From the NCBI GenBank assembly GCA_028284125.1, contig JANQSI010000016.1, positions 62,001-126,000 of the forward strand: a stretch of DNA of 64,000 nt. Direction: 5' to 3'. Both the position numbers and the translations under genes were made by a program. Positions 55,019-64,000 of this stretch are shown one piece after another; the first letter of the stretch is position 1, and each line of letters starts with the position of its first letter. The notes under the pieces were generated by a model. It was not told the origin of the DNA. It searched no databases and saw only the letters and a program-made list of their open reading frames with translations. Source of the stretch: Cyclobacteriaceae bacterium. GTDB lineage: Bacteria; Bacteroidota; Bacteroidia; Cytophagales; Cyclobacteriaceae.

Positions 55019-56098
55019 CTAATTATTTTGAGCTCTGAGAAGCAATCTTGCAATATAATCCTGCTCTTCTTTTGCCAACTCATGATATAATGGCAAGCAT
55101 AATATTCTAGACGCTAGACTTTCTGCCATGTTACATTCTTGTTCCTTTACGTAGCTTAGTTTATTTAGGCTTGGATAAAAATAACGACGACAGTAAACAC
55201 CATTGTCTTCAAGCATTTCTTTAGATTTTAGCAATTGTTTTTCAGACGAAAAAACAACAGGAAAATAACCATAATTATACTCAACGTTTTCATTAAGTTT
55301 TTGAAAAGTTACTTCAAGCCCTCTCAACTTTTCCACGTAGTAGTTAAATTGTTCTTTACGTGTGGACAAAATAGCTTCAAAGTGATTAAGTACGGTAAGG
55401 CCCATGGCTGCATGAAATTCAGAGTTCTTCCCATTTATTCCTACCCTTCCAAATTTATCAAATCCATCATGTCCAAAATTTCTAGCCTCAGCTAGCTCTC
55501 TTGTTAATTCTGAGGATTGAGTTATTATTCCACCACCTTCAATTGTGTGAAAAAGCTTCGTTGCATGGAAACTTGCAGTTGAAATATCTCCATATTGATA
55601 AACTGACTTTCCCTTATACATAACACCGAAACAATGAGAGGCATCATAAATAATTTTTAAATTATGCTTCTTCGCTATCCTTTCAATTTTCTCGATATCA
55701 CAAGGATTCCCAAAAACATGGGTTACTAAAATTCCTGATATCTCTTTTGTTATTTTCTCTTCAATTGAATCTGGATTCACATTGAAAGTTTTTGGATCAA
55801 TATCACAAAAAACTGGCTCCAAACCTTCCCAAACAGCGCTACTTGTAGTGGCTACATATGAGAAAGGTGTGGTTATTATTTTACCGCTCAATCCAAGGAG
55901 TTTGTACGCCATTTGAATTGCGATGGTACCATTGGTTACATATAGAAAATGTTTGAGACCTAAATACTCTTTAATGTCCAATTCAAGTTTGTTAACCAAA
56001 GGTCCATTATTGGTTATCCAATTTCTTTTCCAAATCTCATTGACAAGAGAAATATATTCATTCTGTGGAGGAAGATACGGTTTTGTAACTGGAATCAA
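55019..56098 (-). CDS. DegT/DnrJ/EryC1-family aminotransferase
   Basis: A 359-residue PLP-dependent sugar aminotransferase. The PLP lysine is Lys181 in 'SFHATKLFHTIEGGG', and 'YDASHCFG' (Asp152) and 'YVTNGTIAIQ' are the other cofactor regions. It uses glutamate to aminate a keto group of an NDP-sugar (C-4 of a 4-keto-6-deoxyhexose is common for close relatives such as VioA or DesV). The start is a TTG at 56098 right before the usual 'IPVTKPYLPP' opening. It is on the strand opposite the flanking methyltransferases. Confidence 0.88.
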   Translation of the reverse strand: MIPVTKPYLPPQNEYISLVNEIWKRNWITNNGPLVNKLELDIKEYLGLKHFLYVTNGTIAIQMAYKLLGLSGKIITTPFSYVATTSSAVWEGLEPVFCDIDPKTFNVNPDSIEEKITKEISGILVTHVFGNPCDIEKIERIAKKHNLKIIYDASHCFGVMYKGKSVYQYGDISTASFHATKLFHTIEGGGIITQSSELTRELAEARNFGHDGFDKFGRVGINGKNSEFHAAMGLTVLNHFEAILSTRKEQFNYYVEKLRGLEVTFQKLNENVEYNYGYFPVVFSSEKQLLKSKEMLEDNGVYCRRYFYPSLNKLSYVKEQECNMAESLASRILCLPLYHELAKEEQDYIARLLLRAQNN

Positions 56099-56215
56099 GG
56101 ACTTGTAGTATTGTTGTACTAATCTAAGTACTACTTCTTCTTGAATTCAAGAATCCTCTATTTTTTTCAAATGCATTATTCTGAAATATGAACTAAATAG
56201 TATAAACTTTACTAT

Positions 56216-57091
56216 ATGACTAATTTTTCCGTATTCGATCGCTGCATTGTTTGCGAGAGCACAAAACTAAAAGACCTGCCTAACTATGAAAAAGCCTACC
56301 TATGTCAATGTAGAAATTGTGACATGGTCTTTACCAAACGTATTCCATCTAAAGAAGAATTGGAAAGCTACTACTCCAATTATGGTACAAATCATTATCG
56401 AAGTAAGCTTACAATCAAGCGCTACAATGAACTACTTGATGTATTTGAAAAAAATAGAAAAACAAACAACATTCTTGACATTGGGTGTGGAGTAGGTTTC
56501 TTTCTAGAAGAGGCCAAGAAGAAAGGCTGGAATGTTTACGGAAGTGAATATGGAGAAAAGCTTGTGACAATATGTGAAGAAAAAGGCATCAAAATGCACA
56601 ATGGAACCATAGCTGAATTTACGTCTGAAGTAAAGTTTGACATCATCACTTCTTTTGAGGTAATCGAACATATCAATGACCCAATTTCAGAATTAAAAAA
56701 AGTTCATAAGCTTTTACGACCTAAAGGCCTATTTTATTGCACTACTCCAAATTTCAATTCTGTCTTAAGGTTCTATCTTAAGAAAGACTATAATGTAATT
56801 TCATACCCTGAACATCTGAGCTACTATACTCCGAAAACAATTCATCAACTTTTTAAAAGGAATCATTTTAAAAAAAATTGGATAAAAACTACAGGTATTA
56901 GCATCACACGATTAAAAACAAGCCTGGGTAAAAGCAAGGAAAAAATGGTTTCGGATAGATCCTCAGATGAATTGATTAGAAACAAAATTGAATCCAACAA
57001 TATCCTTCTAGGAATGAAAAGGCTTGCTAATAAACTCTTGAGTTTATTAGGACTTGGAATGACCATTAAGGCTTTATACGAGAAGGTCTGA
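56216..57091 (+). CDS. SAM-dependent methyltransferase with zinc-ribbon N-terminus
   Basis: A 291-residue protein with a Cys-rich N-terminus ('CIVCEST' and 'CQCRNCDMVF') and a class I methyltransferase core: motif I 'ILDIGCGVGFFLEEAKKKGWNVYGSEYG' and 'SFEVIEHINDPISELKKVHKLLRPKG', the usual motif IV to post-IV block. This is the Methyltransf_11/23 type common in polysaccharide loci. It converges with the membrane-protein gene, overlapping it by 26 bp. Confidence 0.88.
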   Translation: MTNFSVFDRCIVCESTKLKDLPNYEKAYLCQCRNCDMVFTKRIPSKEELESYYSNYGTNHYRSKLTIKRYNELLDVFEKNRKTNNILDIGCGVGFFLEEAKKKGWNVYGSEYGEKLVTICEEKGIKMHNGTIAEFTSEVKFDIITSFEVIEHINDPISELKKVHKLLRPKGLFYCTTPNFNSVLRFYLKKDYNVISYPEHLSYYTPKTIHQLFKRNHFKKNWIKTTGISITRLKTSLGKSKEKMVSDRSSDELIRNKIESNNILLGMKRLANKLLSLLGLGMTIKALYEKV

Positions 57092-58370
57092 ATGAAAAGA
57101 TCAATGTTGTCAGATAAAATGGCAAAAAGGGTATCTTATATCTCATAAGTGTACCAAAATTGAAGGTACTCACCCCTACAGCGAAAGCAAAAAGTATTGA
57201 AAAGCTTAGGCAGAATATGAGAAAAGGCTCTTTAGATATAAGCTTCCATTTTCCAGATACAATTAGTCGGATTGTTAGAATAAATATGATGAGCGATTCT
57301 ATGGCACTTATCATCATTAGTGGATTTTTCGCCTCCCATAGATAGGGGCGAAACAGACTTACATTGATGGCAGCTGGTGCCAATCGGATCATACTTTGCC
57401 ATGAACCATCTAGTGTTCCAAGATCATACCCGCCTTCCCCATTAGTTCTTGCCCCCCACCCATAGCGGATATCATGAGCCGTAATGGCGGCTTTCTCTGC
57501 AATATTGCTCAGGTTGTATTCCTCAGTAGATAAAAGAAGTGTAATACCATAAGTAGATATGCCAAATAAAATTATAAGTACCGGAATGATTAAGGATTTT
57601 ATAACGCTATTTCTTATTTTTTTGATTGTCTTTAAATAGAACCACAACATCAGGTTTGGGAGTAGGCACAGTAAAACATATACCTTAATAGAGAAAATTA
57701 GCCATACTGATCCTACTAAAACTATCAATCGAGGTAAAGTGATTTTCCCTTGTTCTATCACGCCAAACATTGTCCATACCAACCATCCCAAAGCGCCAAT
57801 TGTGATGGGGTCCTTTAAAATTCCAGATCCCCAAAAAATAACGGATGGGATAAACAAAATAGCAAACGTTAGTGACCCAGTCCATGAAGGATACTTTTGC
57901 TGAATAGCTGAAAAAAGAGCCCACATTCCACTAAAACTAAATCCTGCAAAAAACAATGCTGTAGCACTGTAGGTATGATATGTAAACAAATCAAAAAAAG
58001 CTGCAATACGAATAATCATATAGGAATGGGTGTCCCTGAAATACCATATCCGTGATGAATATATGAAGGTATCATCCAAATTTCTGAGTCCCCCAGATTG
58101 GCTTAATAAGCGAAAACCAATTTCCGGATCTTCCATGAATGCTTCCCAAATCAGCCGGCTTCCGTGCTGCCAATATGCAAATGTATCACCACCGCCATAG
58201 TAGAATTGATATATCAATCCCAAGGCTATTGCACCAAGAAATTTCAGCAGTAAAGCTGGAATGAAAAATTTTCTAGTTTGAGTATTAGTAACATAAGGAC
58301 GGACTAAATAGGCACCAAAAATGAACAACCCCAAATAAATCGGTGTAACGATTAAATCCTGCAATCCCAT
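57066..58370 (-). CDS. Polytopic membrane protein, possible glycan polymerase
   Basis: A 434-residue protein with 10-12 transmembrane helices (the ATG at 58370 is chosen; a TTG at 58373 would add one residue). A periplasmic loop (about 300-345, 'RYGWGARTNGEGGYDLGTLDG') is unusually polar. Location in a polysaccharide locus and topology suggest a Wzy-type polymerase or a GT-C enzyme, but no signature confirms either. It is divergent from asnB with only 35 bp between the start codons. Confidence 0.6.
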   Translation of the reverse strand: MGLQDLIVTPIYLGLFIFGAYLVRPYVTNTQTRKFFIPALLLKFLGAIALGLIYQFYYGGGDTFAYWQHGSRLIWEAFMEDPEIGFRLLSQSGGLRNLDDTFIYSSRIWYFRDTHSYMIIRIAAFFDLFTYHTYSATALFFAGFSFSGMWALFSAIQQKYPSWTGSLTFAILFIPSVIFWGSGILKDPITIGALGWLVWTMFGVIEQGKITLPRLIVLVGSVWLIFSIKVYVLLCLLPNLMLWFYLKTIKKIRNSVIKSLIIPVLIILFGISTYGITLLLSTEEYNLSNIAEKAAITAHDIRYGWGARTNGEGGYDLGTLDGSWQSMIRLAPAAINVSLFRPYLWEAKNPLMMISAIESLIIFILTIRLIVSGKWKLISKEPFLIFCLSFSILFAFAVGVSTFNFGTLMRYKIPFLPFYLTTLIFSFRPSRIKP

Positions 58371-58405
58371 CAAACAAATCTAAGGTTAATTTAATTTGCT
58401 TCCTT

Positions 58406-60265
58406 ATGTGCGGGATAGTTGGATATAAATTGTTTAATGGAGTTAGTAAGTCACAAAAAGAGGATTTATCAAATGCCATCTCAAAATTAGGTCAACGTGG
58501 ACCAGATTCTTCAGGGATTTATTTTTATAACCAAGTCGGCATAGCCCAAACCCGTCTTTCCATTATCGACCCATCTGAAAAGGGAAATCAGCCCATGTCA
58601 GATTCCACTGGACGATATACACTGATATTCAATGGAGAAATCTACAACTACAAAGAACTAAGCCATCTAGTGGCAAATCATCAGCTTAAATCTACCAGCG
58701 ACACTGAAGTTCTGATGTATTTACTTATCAATGAAGGTATCAACTGCTTAGAGAAGCTGAATGGTTTTTTTGCACTGGCTTTTTATGACAAAGAGGAAGA
58801 TTCTCTCTTGATAGCCCGAGATAGAATGGGAATAAAACCATTGCTTTATTATCAAGATGAAGAAAAACTCGTTTTTGCCTCGGAGATGAAAGCCTTATTT
58901 AGTTTTTCTATCTCTAAAAAAATCAATTCTGAAGCACTTTACTGGTATTTGAAACTCAATTACATTCCTGGTTCTCTTGCATTGATTGAAGGAGTGAAAA
59001 AACTTGAACCTGGACATTACATTTCTGTCAAAGATCAACGAATTGAAAAAAGTTCTTTTGTTAATAATGATGACCAAGATCAATCGAATATTGAATTTGA
59101 AAGCGCTAAAAATAGTCTAGTTGAACGTCTGGAAGAGTCAGTTAAATACCGACTGATTTCAGACGTTCCGCTTGGGTCTTTTCTGAGTGGTGGACTCGAT
59201 TCCTCGGCAATTGTTGCACTTGCTTCCAGGCATCATTCCAACCTTAGTACCTTTTCTATTGGATATAGAGATCACAAGTTTTTCGATGAAACGAATTATG
59301 CAGAGCTTGTGGCTGAGAAGTTTCAAACCAACCATACCACATTTTCATTGACAAATGACGATCTCCTTGAAGATCTAACGGATATCATTAATTATATCGA
59401 TGAACCATTTGCAGATTCATCAGCGATACCTACTTACATTTTATCAAAGCATACACGGAAACATGTAAAGGTTGCCTTGTCTGGTGATGGTGCGGATGAG
59501 TTATTTGGTGGATATTACAAACATCAAGCGTTAAACGATTCTTTGGAGAATTCCTTAAAAGGAAGCCTGCTCAAATTTTTAAATCCATTGATTGCGCAAC
59601 TTCCTCAATCTCGATCAGGGTCTTGGACGAATCTAATAAGAAGGGCCAATAAGTATGGAAAAATGATGAAGATGAGTGATCATGAGCGATATTGGTTCCT
59701 AGCGTCAATAGTAAATGATCCTTCTCATCTTCTACTTAAAGGGGTGGGCTTTGAAAGAATTCAAAGTTTGAAGAATCTTTTCCTCTCTAATGACCCTGAT
59801 TTCAACCAGTACCTTGATGCGGACCTAGCTATGCTTTTGCCTGGTGACATGCTAACCAAAGTTGATCTTATGTCCATGGCTAACAGCCTTGAGGTAAGAG
59901 TGCCTTTTCTTGATAAAAATGTGGTTTCGTTTGCAAGATCGTTACCTGCTCATTTCAAAATGAATGGTCGCCAAAGAAAAAGAATTGTTCATGAAGCGTT
60001 TAAAGACATCCTGCCATCAGAGCTATACTATCGTCCTAAAAAAGGATTTGAAGTTCCACTGCTCCAATGGCTGAGAACAGATTTGCTTAGAGACTTGGAC
60101 AACTCACTTTTTAACTCAGACTTCTTAGTTCATCAAGGTTTTTTTCAAGCTGAAGAAGTAATGAAATTGAGAAAAAAACTACTCTCAAACAATCCTGGAG
60201 ATGTCCACGCCACCATTTGGGCATTGTATGTTTTTCAAAAGTGGTATTCGAACTATTTTGTTTAA
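58406..60265 (+). CDS. asnB: Glutamine-hydrolysing asparagine synthase (AsnB type)
   Basis: A 619-residue enzyme with an N-terminal class II glutaminase domain (Cys2 nucleophile after Met removal in 'MCGIVGYKL') and a synthetase domain with 'PLGSFLSGGLDSSAIVAL' (the PP-loop SGGLDSS motif) and 'LSGDGADELFGGY'. It forms an amide from ammonia and an activated carboxylate. In glycan loci AsnB-like proteins often amidate sugar acids, such as uronic or amino-acid substituents, instead of making asparagine. It is followed by the DegT gene after 17 bp. Confidence 0.88.
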   Translation: MCGIVGYKLFNGVSKSQKEDLSNAISKLGQRGPDSSGIYFYNQVGIAQTRLSIIDPSEKGNQPMSDSTGRYTLIFNGEIYNYKELSHLVANHQLKSTSDTEVLMYLLINEGINCLEKLNGFFALAFYDKEEDSLLIARDRMGIKPLLYYQDEEKLVFASEMKALFSFSISKKINSEALYWYLKLNYIPGSLALIEGVKKLEPGHYISVKDQRIEKSSFVNNDDQDQSNIEFESAKNSLVERLEESVKYRLISDVPLGSFLSGGLDSSAIVALASRHHSNLSTFSIGYRDHKFFDETNYAELVAEKFQTNHTTFSLTNDDLLEDLTDIINYIDEPFADSSAIPTYILSKHTRKHVKVALSGDGADELFGGYYKHQALNDSLENSLKGSLLKFLNPLIAQLPQSRSGSWTNLIRRANKYGKMMKMSDHERYWFLASIVNDPSHLLLKGVGFERIQSLKNLFLSNDPDFNQYLDADLAMLLPGDMLTKVDLMSMANSLEVRVPFLDKNVVSFARSLPAHFKMNGRQRKRIVHEAFKDILPSELYYRPKKGFEVPLLQWLRTDLLRDLDNSLFNSDFLVHQGFFQAEEVMKLRKKLLSNNPGDVHATIWALYVFQKWYSNYFV

Positions 60266-60282
60266 GTTTCAAATCATAGGAC

Positions 60283-61395
60283 ATGGACAAAATCAAGATC
60301 ATTGACCTCTATTCACAGCACCTGAGAATAAAAAGTGAATTAGATTCTGCAATCGATCAAGTCATTCAAGAATCACAATTCATCCGTGGACGGCATGTTC
60401 GAGAGTTCAAAGTGAATCTTGAAAAGTATCTGAATGTTCCTCATGTTATCCCCTGCGGCAATGGAACCGATGCATTGCAAATTGCTTTGATGGCACTTGA
60501 CTTACCAAAAAACGCCAAGGTGATCGTACCCACATTTAATTACGTAGCTGGAGCGGAAGTTTGTGCGCTTTTAGGTTTAAAGCCTGTATTTGTTGAGGTG
60601 GACGAAGGAACCTTCACTGTGACAGCAGATGAAATAGAGAAAGTCATCACTCCTCAGACAAAAGCCGTAATCGTTGTCCACTTGTATGGTCAATGTGCAG
60701 ACATGGAGCCTATTCTTAAATTATGCCAGGGAAAAAATCTATTTGTCATTGAAGACACAGCCCAAGCATTGGGTGCTGAGTACATGTTCCCAAACGGCGA
60801 ATCAAAAAAAGCAGGAACTATGGGACATATTGGTACAACCTCCTTTTTCCCAACCAAATGCCTTGGGTGCATGGGGGATGGTGGAGCAATTTTCACATCA
60901 GATGAAGGTCTCGCCAATTACATGAGACAAATTGCCTTTCATGGTCAAAAGAAAAAGTATCAATATGAGTTAATCGGAATCAACTCAAGATTAGATACGA
61001 TTCAGGCAGCAATCCTTGATGTAAAGCTCAAGTATTTGGATGAATACATTGAAACAAGAAATAAGAATGCAAATTTTTACAAGGAGGCTTTTGCTAATCA
61101 TTCAGAAATTGTCACTCCTGAAATCCAAGATTCCTCAACACATGTTTTTCATCAGTATACCGTTAAGGTAAAAAATAGAAGCAAGTTGATTCATAAACTG
61201 GAACATGCAGATGTTCCATACCAGGTCTACTATCCAAGTCCGTTGCATCTTGAAAAAGCGTTTAGTTATCTCGGCTACAAAGAGGGAGATTTTCCCATCT
61301 CAGAAAAACTCTGCAAAGAAATCATATCACTACCCATCCACACGGAGCTTTCCGAAGAGCAACTAAATTATATTGCAAAGGTTGTTGTTGAGTGA
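60283..61395 (+). CDS. DegT/DnrJ/EryC1-family aminotransferase
   Basis: A 370-residue PLP enzyme. The lysine is Lys192 in 'TTSFFPTKCLGCMGDGG', and 'IEDTAQALGAEY' (Asp158), 'CGNGTDALQIALM' mark the cofactor and substrate sites. The 'LGCMGDGGAIFT' ending is typical of the WbpE/WlbC group, which aminates C-3 of UDP-GlcNAc-derived uronic acids (2,3-diamino sugars); the sugar here is inferred. The next gene starts 25 bp downstream. With AsnB it may build an amidated aminosugar acid. Confidence 0.88.
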   Translation: MDKIKIIDLYSQHLRIKSELDSAIDQVIQESQFIRGRHVREFKVNLEKYLNVPHVIPCGNGTDALQIALMALDLPKNAKVIVPTFNYVAGAEVCALLGLKPVFVEVDEGTFTVTADEIEKVITPQTKAVIVVHLYGQCADMEPILKLCQGKNLFVIEDTAQALGAEYMFPNGESKKAGTMGHIGTTSFFPTKCLGCMGDGGAIFTSDEGLANYMRQIAFHGQKKKYQYELIGINSRLDTIQAAILDVKLKYLDEYIETRNKNANFYKEAFANHSEIVTPEIQDSSTHVFHQYTVKVKNRSKLIHKLEHADVPYQVYYPSPLHLEKAFSYLGYKEGDFPISEKLCKEIISLPIHTELSEEQLNYIAKVVVE

Positions 61396-61420
61396 TGGTT
61401 GCCACTAATTTGCCATGTAA

Positions 61421-62485
61421 ATGGCAAAGGCACTATTTCTTGTCCTCCACAGAAGAGATCGTTCTCCGGGTCAGCGCTACAGGCACGAACAATACCTTTC
61501 TTTCTTGCAAGCATCTGGTATGGGATGTACATTTTCTCCTTTGCTTGATGAAAAGGGAGATCGTGTTTTCTATGGTCAGGGAAATGTCTTTTCCAAAATT
61601 CAGGTTGGGTTCAAAGCACTTTGGAGAAGGTGGAAAGATCTACAAAGAGCGAACAAATTCGACCTCATCTATATCTACAGAGATGCATTCTTCTTCGGGA
61701 CCTTTTTTGAAAAACGTTTAGCAAAGAAAAAAGCCAAAATCATTTACGATTTCGATGATGCAATCTGGCTGATGGATAAAAATCCGAACCAGGGAATTTT
61801 TAACCTTCTCAAGAATCCTAATAAAACATCCAAAATCGTTTCTCTTGCCGATATAGTGATCGTGGGTAATGAATACCTGGCTACTTATGCAAAGCAGTTC
61901 AACCAAAATATTAAAATCATCCCCAGCACCATCGATTTTTCTAAATACATCCCAACACCAAAATCAAAAGACAAAATCTGCATTGGATGGACTGGGAGTT
62001 TTTCAACGATCAAACATTTTGAAATAGCAATACCTGCCTTAACCGTCATCAAAGAAAAATATTCAGACAAAGTTTATTTTAAAGTCATTGGCGATCCTTC
62101 TTATTCAAACCAAGTACTTGATGTTAAAGGAATCAAATGGGCATCTGAAACGGAAGTAGAAGATCTAAGCGAACTGGATATTGGTATCATGCCACTGCCG
62201 GACAATGAATGGACGAGAGGAAAATGTGCCATGAAAGGCCTCCAATACATGGCGCTCGAAATCCCAACCATAATGTCCCCCGTTGGTATCAATTCGGAAA
62301 TCATAAAAGATGGAGAGAATGGATTTCTCGCATCGTCAACCAATGAGTGGGTGAACAAACTAGTGCTACTGATTGAAAATGAATCCGCTCGAAAAAAACT
62401 TGGAAAAGCTGGAAGAAAAACAGTAGAAAAAGACTACAGCGTTGAGGCAAACAAAGACAAGTGGCTCAAGGTTTTTCAATCATAA
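61421..62485 (+). CDS. GT4-family glycosyltransferase
   Basis: A 354-residue GT-B glycosyltransferase: 'RDRSPGQRYRHEQYLSFLQASGM' at the N-terminus, 'ICIGWTGSFSTIKHFEIAIPAL' at the start of the second domain, and 'MKGLQYMALEIPTIMSPVGINSEIIKDGENGFLASSTNEW' (the GT4 nucleotide-sugar motif). It is the last gene of the AsnB-DegT run. Confidence 0.85.
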   Translation: MAKALFLVLHRRDRSPGQRYRHEQYLSFLQASGMGCTFSPLLDEKGDRVFYGQGNVFSKIQVGFKALWRRWKDLQRANKFDLIYIYRDAFFFGTFFEKRLAKKKAKIIYDFDDAIWLMDKNPNQGIFNLLKNPNKTSKIVSLADIVIVGNEYLATYAKQFNQNIKIIPSTIDFSKYIPTPKSKDKICIGWTGSFSTIKHFEIAIPALTVIKEKYSDKVYFKVIGDPSYSNQVLDVKGIKWASETEVEDLSELDIGIMPLPDNEWTRGKCAMKGLQYMALEIPTIMSPVGINSEIIKDGENGFLASSTNEWVNKLVLLIENESARKKLGKAGRKTVEKDYSVEANKDKWLKVFQS

Positions 62486-62520
62486 ATAACTTGCTAACCC
62501 CGAAATAGATTGTAATTCTC

Positions 62521-62820
62521 TTAGTATGGCAATTGTTCGGGGCTCGACTGTCTCAACGTGTAGCATCTAAACGCCTCTTTTGGTTCGTTAATAATAGCAC
62601 TTGCCAAGGATAATCTCAATTTTGAAAGAAACGGTACATTGAGAAGCGTCTGTTTTACTTGAACATCTCCATAAAACCTCCGACAAGCTCGAATGTCTTC
62701 TACGTCTCCTCTATCAAATACCCTTGAAATGATAAAAATCGAATGTTTACCGTAATCAAGTCCTTCTGGATTGACATCCCAGAATATTTTCGTCGACTTA
62801 TAGGGTCTTAAAAGCTTCAT
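62521..62820 (-). CDS. DUF6922-like protein, orphan antitoxin candidate
   Basis: A 99-residue protein from the ATG at 62820 (the TTG at 62832 would add four residues). The motif series 'YKSTKIFWDVNPEGLDYGKHSIFIISRVFDRGDVEDI' and 'EAFRCYTLRQSSPEQLPY' matches the small DUF6922 family, which in many genomes lies next to an AbiEii-type nucleotidyltransferase toxin. No such toxin gene is present on either side here. It may be a remnant or a solo regulator. Confidence 0.65.
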   Translation of the reverse strand: MKLLRPYKSTKIFWDVNPEGLDYGKHSIFIISRVFDRGDVEDIRACRRFYGDVQVKQTLLNVPFLSKLRLSLASAIINEPKEAFRCYTLRQSSPEQLPY

Positions 62821-62838
62821 AGATTTACTCAAACAAAT

Positions 62839-64000
62839 TTACAACTTCTCCAGCCTTCTCTTAGCTGATTTCCATGCATCGTGCTTCCTACCTGCAGCTT
62901 TTTTGACACGTTTATAGTAGGATCGGGCAAGCTCCTTGTCTTTCTCTTTTTCAGCAATAATCCCTAGATGTAGAATGGAATAGTAATAATATCCTTTATC
63001 AGTTGCTCCAATTTGCTCCGCATACTCCATTCCGAGATTATAGTATTCTTTAGCTAAATCATATTTGGTTCGTAATTCATAAACATGACCAAGGAAAAAT
63101 CCTGCATATCTTCCTGAGTTTTCCTCATACCCAACTTTCCCACTGTCAATTTTAACTAACATCTCCTTTCCCATTTTTTCAACCCTGGAATATCTCCCAC
63201 TTTGGTACAATAGACGCATATAGTAACGCTCGAAGTAAGCATTATCAGGAAATGATTCGTTCAGATATTGAGCGACCTGAATGGCTCCTCGGATGTCATG
63301 TTCTTCTGAAGCGAGCAGTCGCATGAGATAGTATTGTGCCTCAGTTCTGGAATAAAACGCATTCCTGGCGACCTCTTTCAACTGTTTTATCCCCTCCTCC
63401 TTGTCTCCTTTTGGAAACACCCACATCAAGGGTCTCAAAAGTGGATAATTTTCTCTTATCCATTCAGAGTAGTAATTGAAAAGGGCATCTCCAAACAAAA
63501 GCTCAGGACTATATGCTTCATGCCCTCGGCAGTATTTAAGGTATTTTAAAGTATTCCTTCCGGCCACAGCAGCTTTTCTATACCAACCTCTTTCCGAATA
63601 AAGCCTTCCTTCAAAGGCGTAGGCGGCTGCCAAAAAGAATGCACCTTCAATCTCATTGTGATCTTTGAATAAACGTTTAGCTAAAACCTGAGTCGTATCG
63701 ATATAAGCCAGAAATTGTCCGTCCCATTCCTCGTTACTATAATTTGGAACAATCCTCCACCAATAATTTAAACTCGTAAGAAGATAAGGCAACGGATGCC
63801 ACGGATACTGTTTCTTCAAATAATTGAAATGACTATTCGATTTCTTAAACTCGAAATTATACATCGAGTTGATCGCTTCAGTAGCCTCAATTTGAATGAA
63901 AGGATTTTGTAAAAGATTATAATCCAAGCTATCCTTAGGCTGTGCATTTGAAAAAAATGACACTAGGATTCCCACACCAAGGATGATATTTTTGACCTCC
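62839..64000 (-). CDS. TPR-like exported protein, 5' end outside the window
   Basis: An open frame runs from 62839 to the window edge. The visible N-terminus reads 'VKNIILGVGILVSFFSNAQ', which looks like the end of a signal peptide, so the real start lies near or beyond 64000; a GTG at 63975 is inside the signal peptide and is unlikely to be the start. The mature part has tetratricopeptide-like helical repeats ('LAKEYYNLGMEYAEQIGATDKG', 'LARSYYKRVKKAAGRKHDAW'). Scaffold role in the periplasm is likely; function unknown. Confidence 0.7.
   Translation of the reverse strand, partial: EVKNIILGVGILVSFFSNAQPKDSLDYNLLQNPFIQIEATEAINSMYNFEFKKSNSHFNYLKKQYPWHPLPYLLTSLNYWWRIVPNYSNEEWDGQFLAYIDTTQVLAKRLFKDHNEIEGAFFLAAAYAFEGRLYSERGWYRKAAVAGRNTLKYLKYCRGHEAYSPELLFGDALFNYYSEWIRENYPLLRPLMWVFPKGDKEEGIKQLKEVARNAFYSRTEAQYYLMRLLASEEHDIRGAIQVAQYLNESFPDNAYFERYYMRLLYQSGRYSRVEKMGKEMLVKIDSGKVGYEENSGRYAGFFLGHVYELRTKYDLAKEYYNLGMEYAEQIGATDKGYYYYSILHLGIIAEKEKDKELARSYYKRVKKAAGRKHDAWKSAKRRLEKL

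Noticed and set aside
61392-61721. 109-codon frame overlapping the last GT4 gene
   Set aside because: The alternative frame at 61421 has clear GT4 motifs throughout.
1-64000. tRNA, rRNA, CRISPR, prophage or insertion sequence
   Set aside because: No direct-repeat arrays, transposase motifs, cloverleaf patterns or rRNA-like segments were noticed by eye, although a dedicated search was not possible.

Overview
This 64-kb window comes from a low-to-moderate-GC chromosome of the phylum Bacteroidetes, most like the marine Cytophagales or Flammeovirgaceae-type gliders. The evidence is a type IX secretion (T9SS) PorU-like sortase next to a PorV/PorQ-family barrel, a T9SS C-terminal sorting domain on a large PKD protein, lipoproteins with short lipoboxes, PspC-GIN and InlB-repeat proteins, and an almost complete absence of Shine-Dalgarno sequences. 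No rRNA, tRNA, CRISPR array, insertion sequence or phage gene was seen.

Positions 1-15,009 hold mostly envelope and housekeeping genes. They start with a partial Crp/Fnr regulator, followed by an overlapping HemJ-like / SCO1 / cytochrome c run (453-2054). A minus-strand operon of a DUF3299-like protein, a lipoprotein-release-type ABC transporter with histidine-rich loops and a DinB protein follows (2541-5403). Next come a CPA1 antiporter, a glutaminyl cyclase and an SCP2 protein (5665-8317), then PAP2 phosphatase, PorU2-like sortase and PorV-like barrel (8320-15009).

Positions 15,183-37,293 are regulatory and membrane genes. A PadR regulator with a perfect upstream palindrome drives a double-PspC/GIN membrane protein and ends in two tandem terminators. 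A polytopic membrane protein, an ABM protein and a SAM hydroxide adenosyltransferase lie opposite PhoH and ComEC. An NtrC-like regulator and its kinase are preceded by a convincing sigma-54 promoter and an upstream palindrome. A glycosyltransferase / bestrophin / uncharacterised gene run follows; the uncharacterised protein carries what look like protein-kinase-like catalytic motifs. An OmpR-type two-component pair, a repetitive lipoprotein, a phosphoribosyltransferase and an Lrp regulator close the block.

Positions 37,407-62,485 form a large surface-polysaccharide locus. A minus-strand run (51,516 down to 37,407) encodes a WecF-type transferase, an unrecognised 479-residue protein, four glycosyltransferases, a Wzx-like flippase, a decayed FkbM methyltransferase absent from simple ORF calls, a GT8-like transferase, a sulfotransferase and, with overlapping stop and start, a T9SS-exported PKD protein. 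A plus-strand run (51,683-54,988) encodes an ATP-grasp ligase, a sugar-nucleotide epimerase, a metallophosphoesterase and a zinc-ribbon methyltransferase. After it come two DegT aminotransferases, another methyltransferase, a polytopic membrane protein, an asparagine synthase and a GT4 transferase. Together they suggest a sulfated or aminosugar-containing glycan with amino-acid-like decorations. The window ends with an orphan DUF6922 protein and a 5'-partial TPR-like exported protein.
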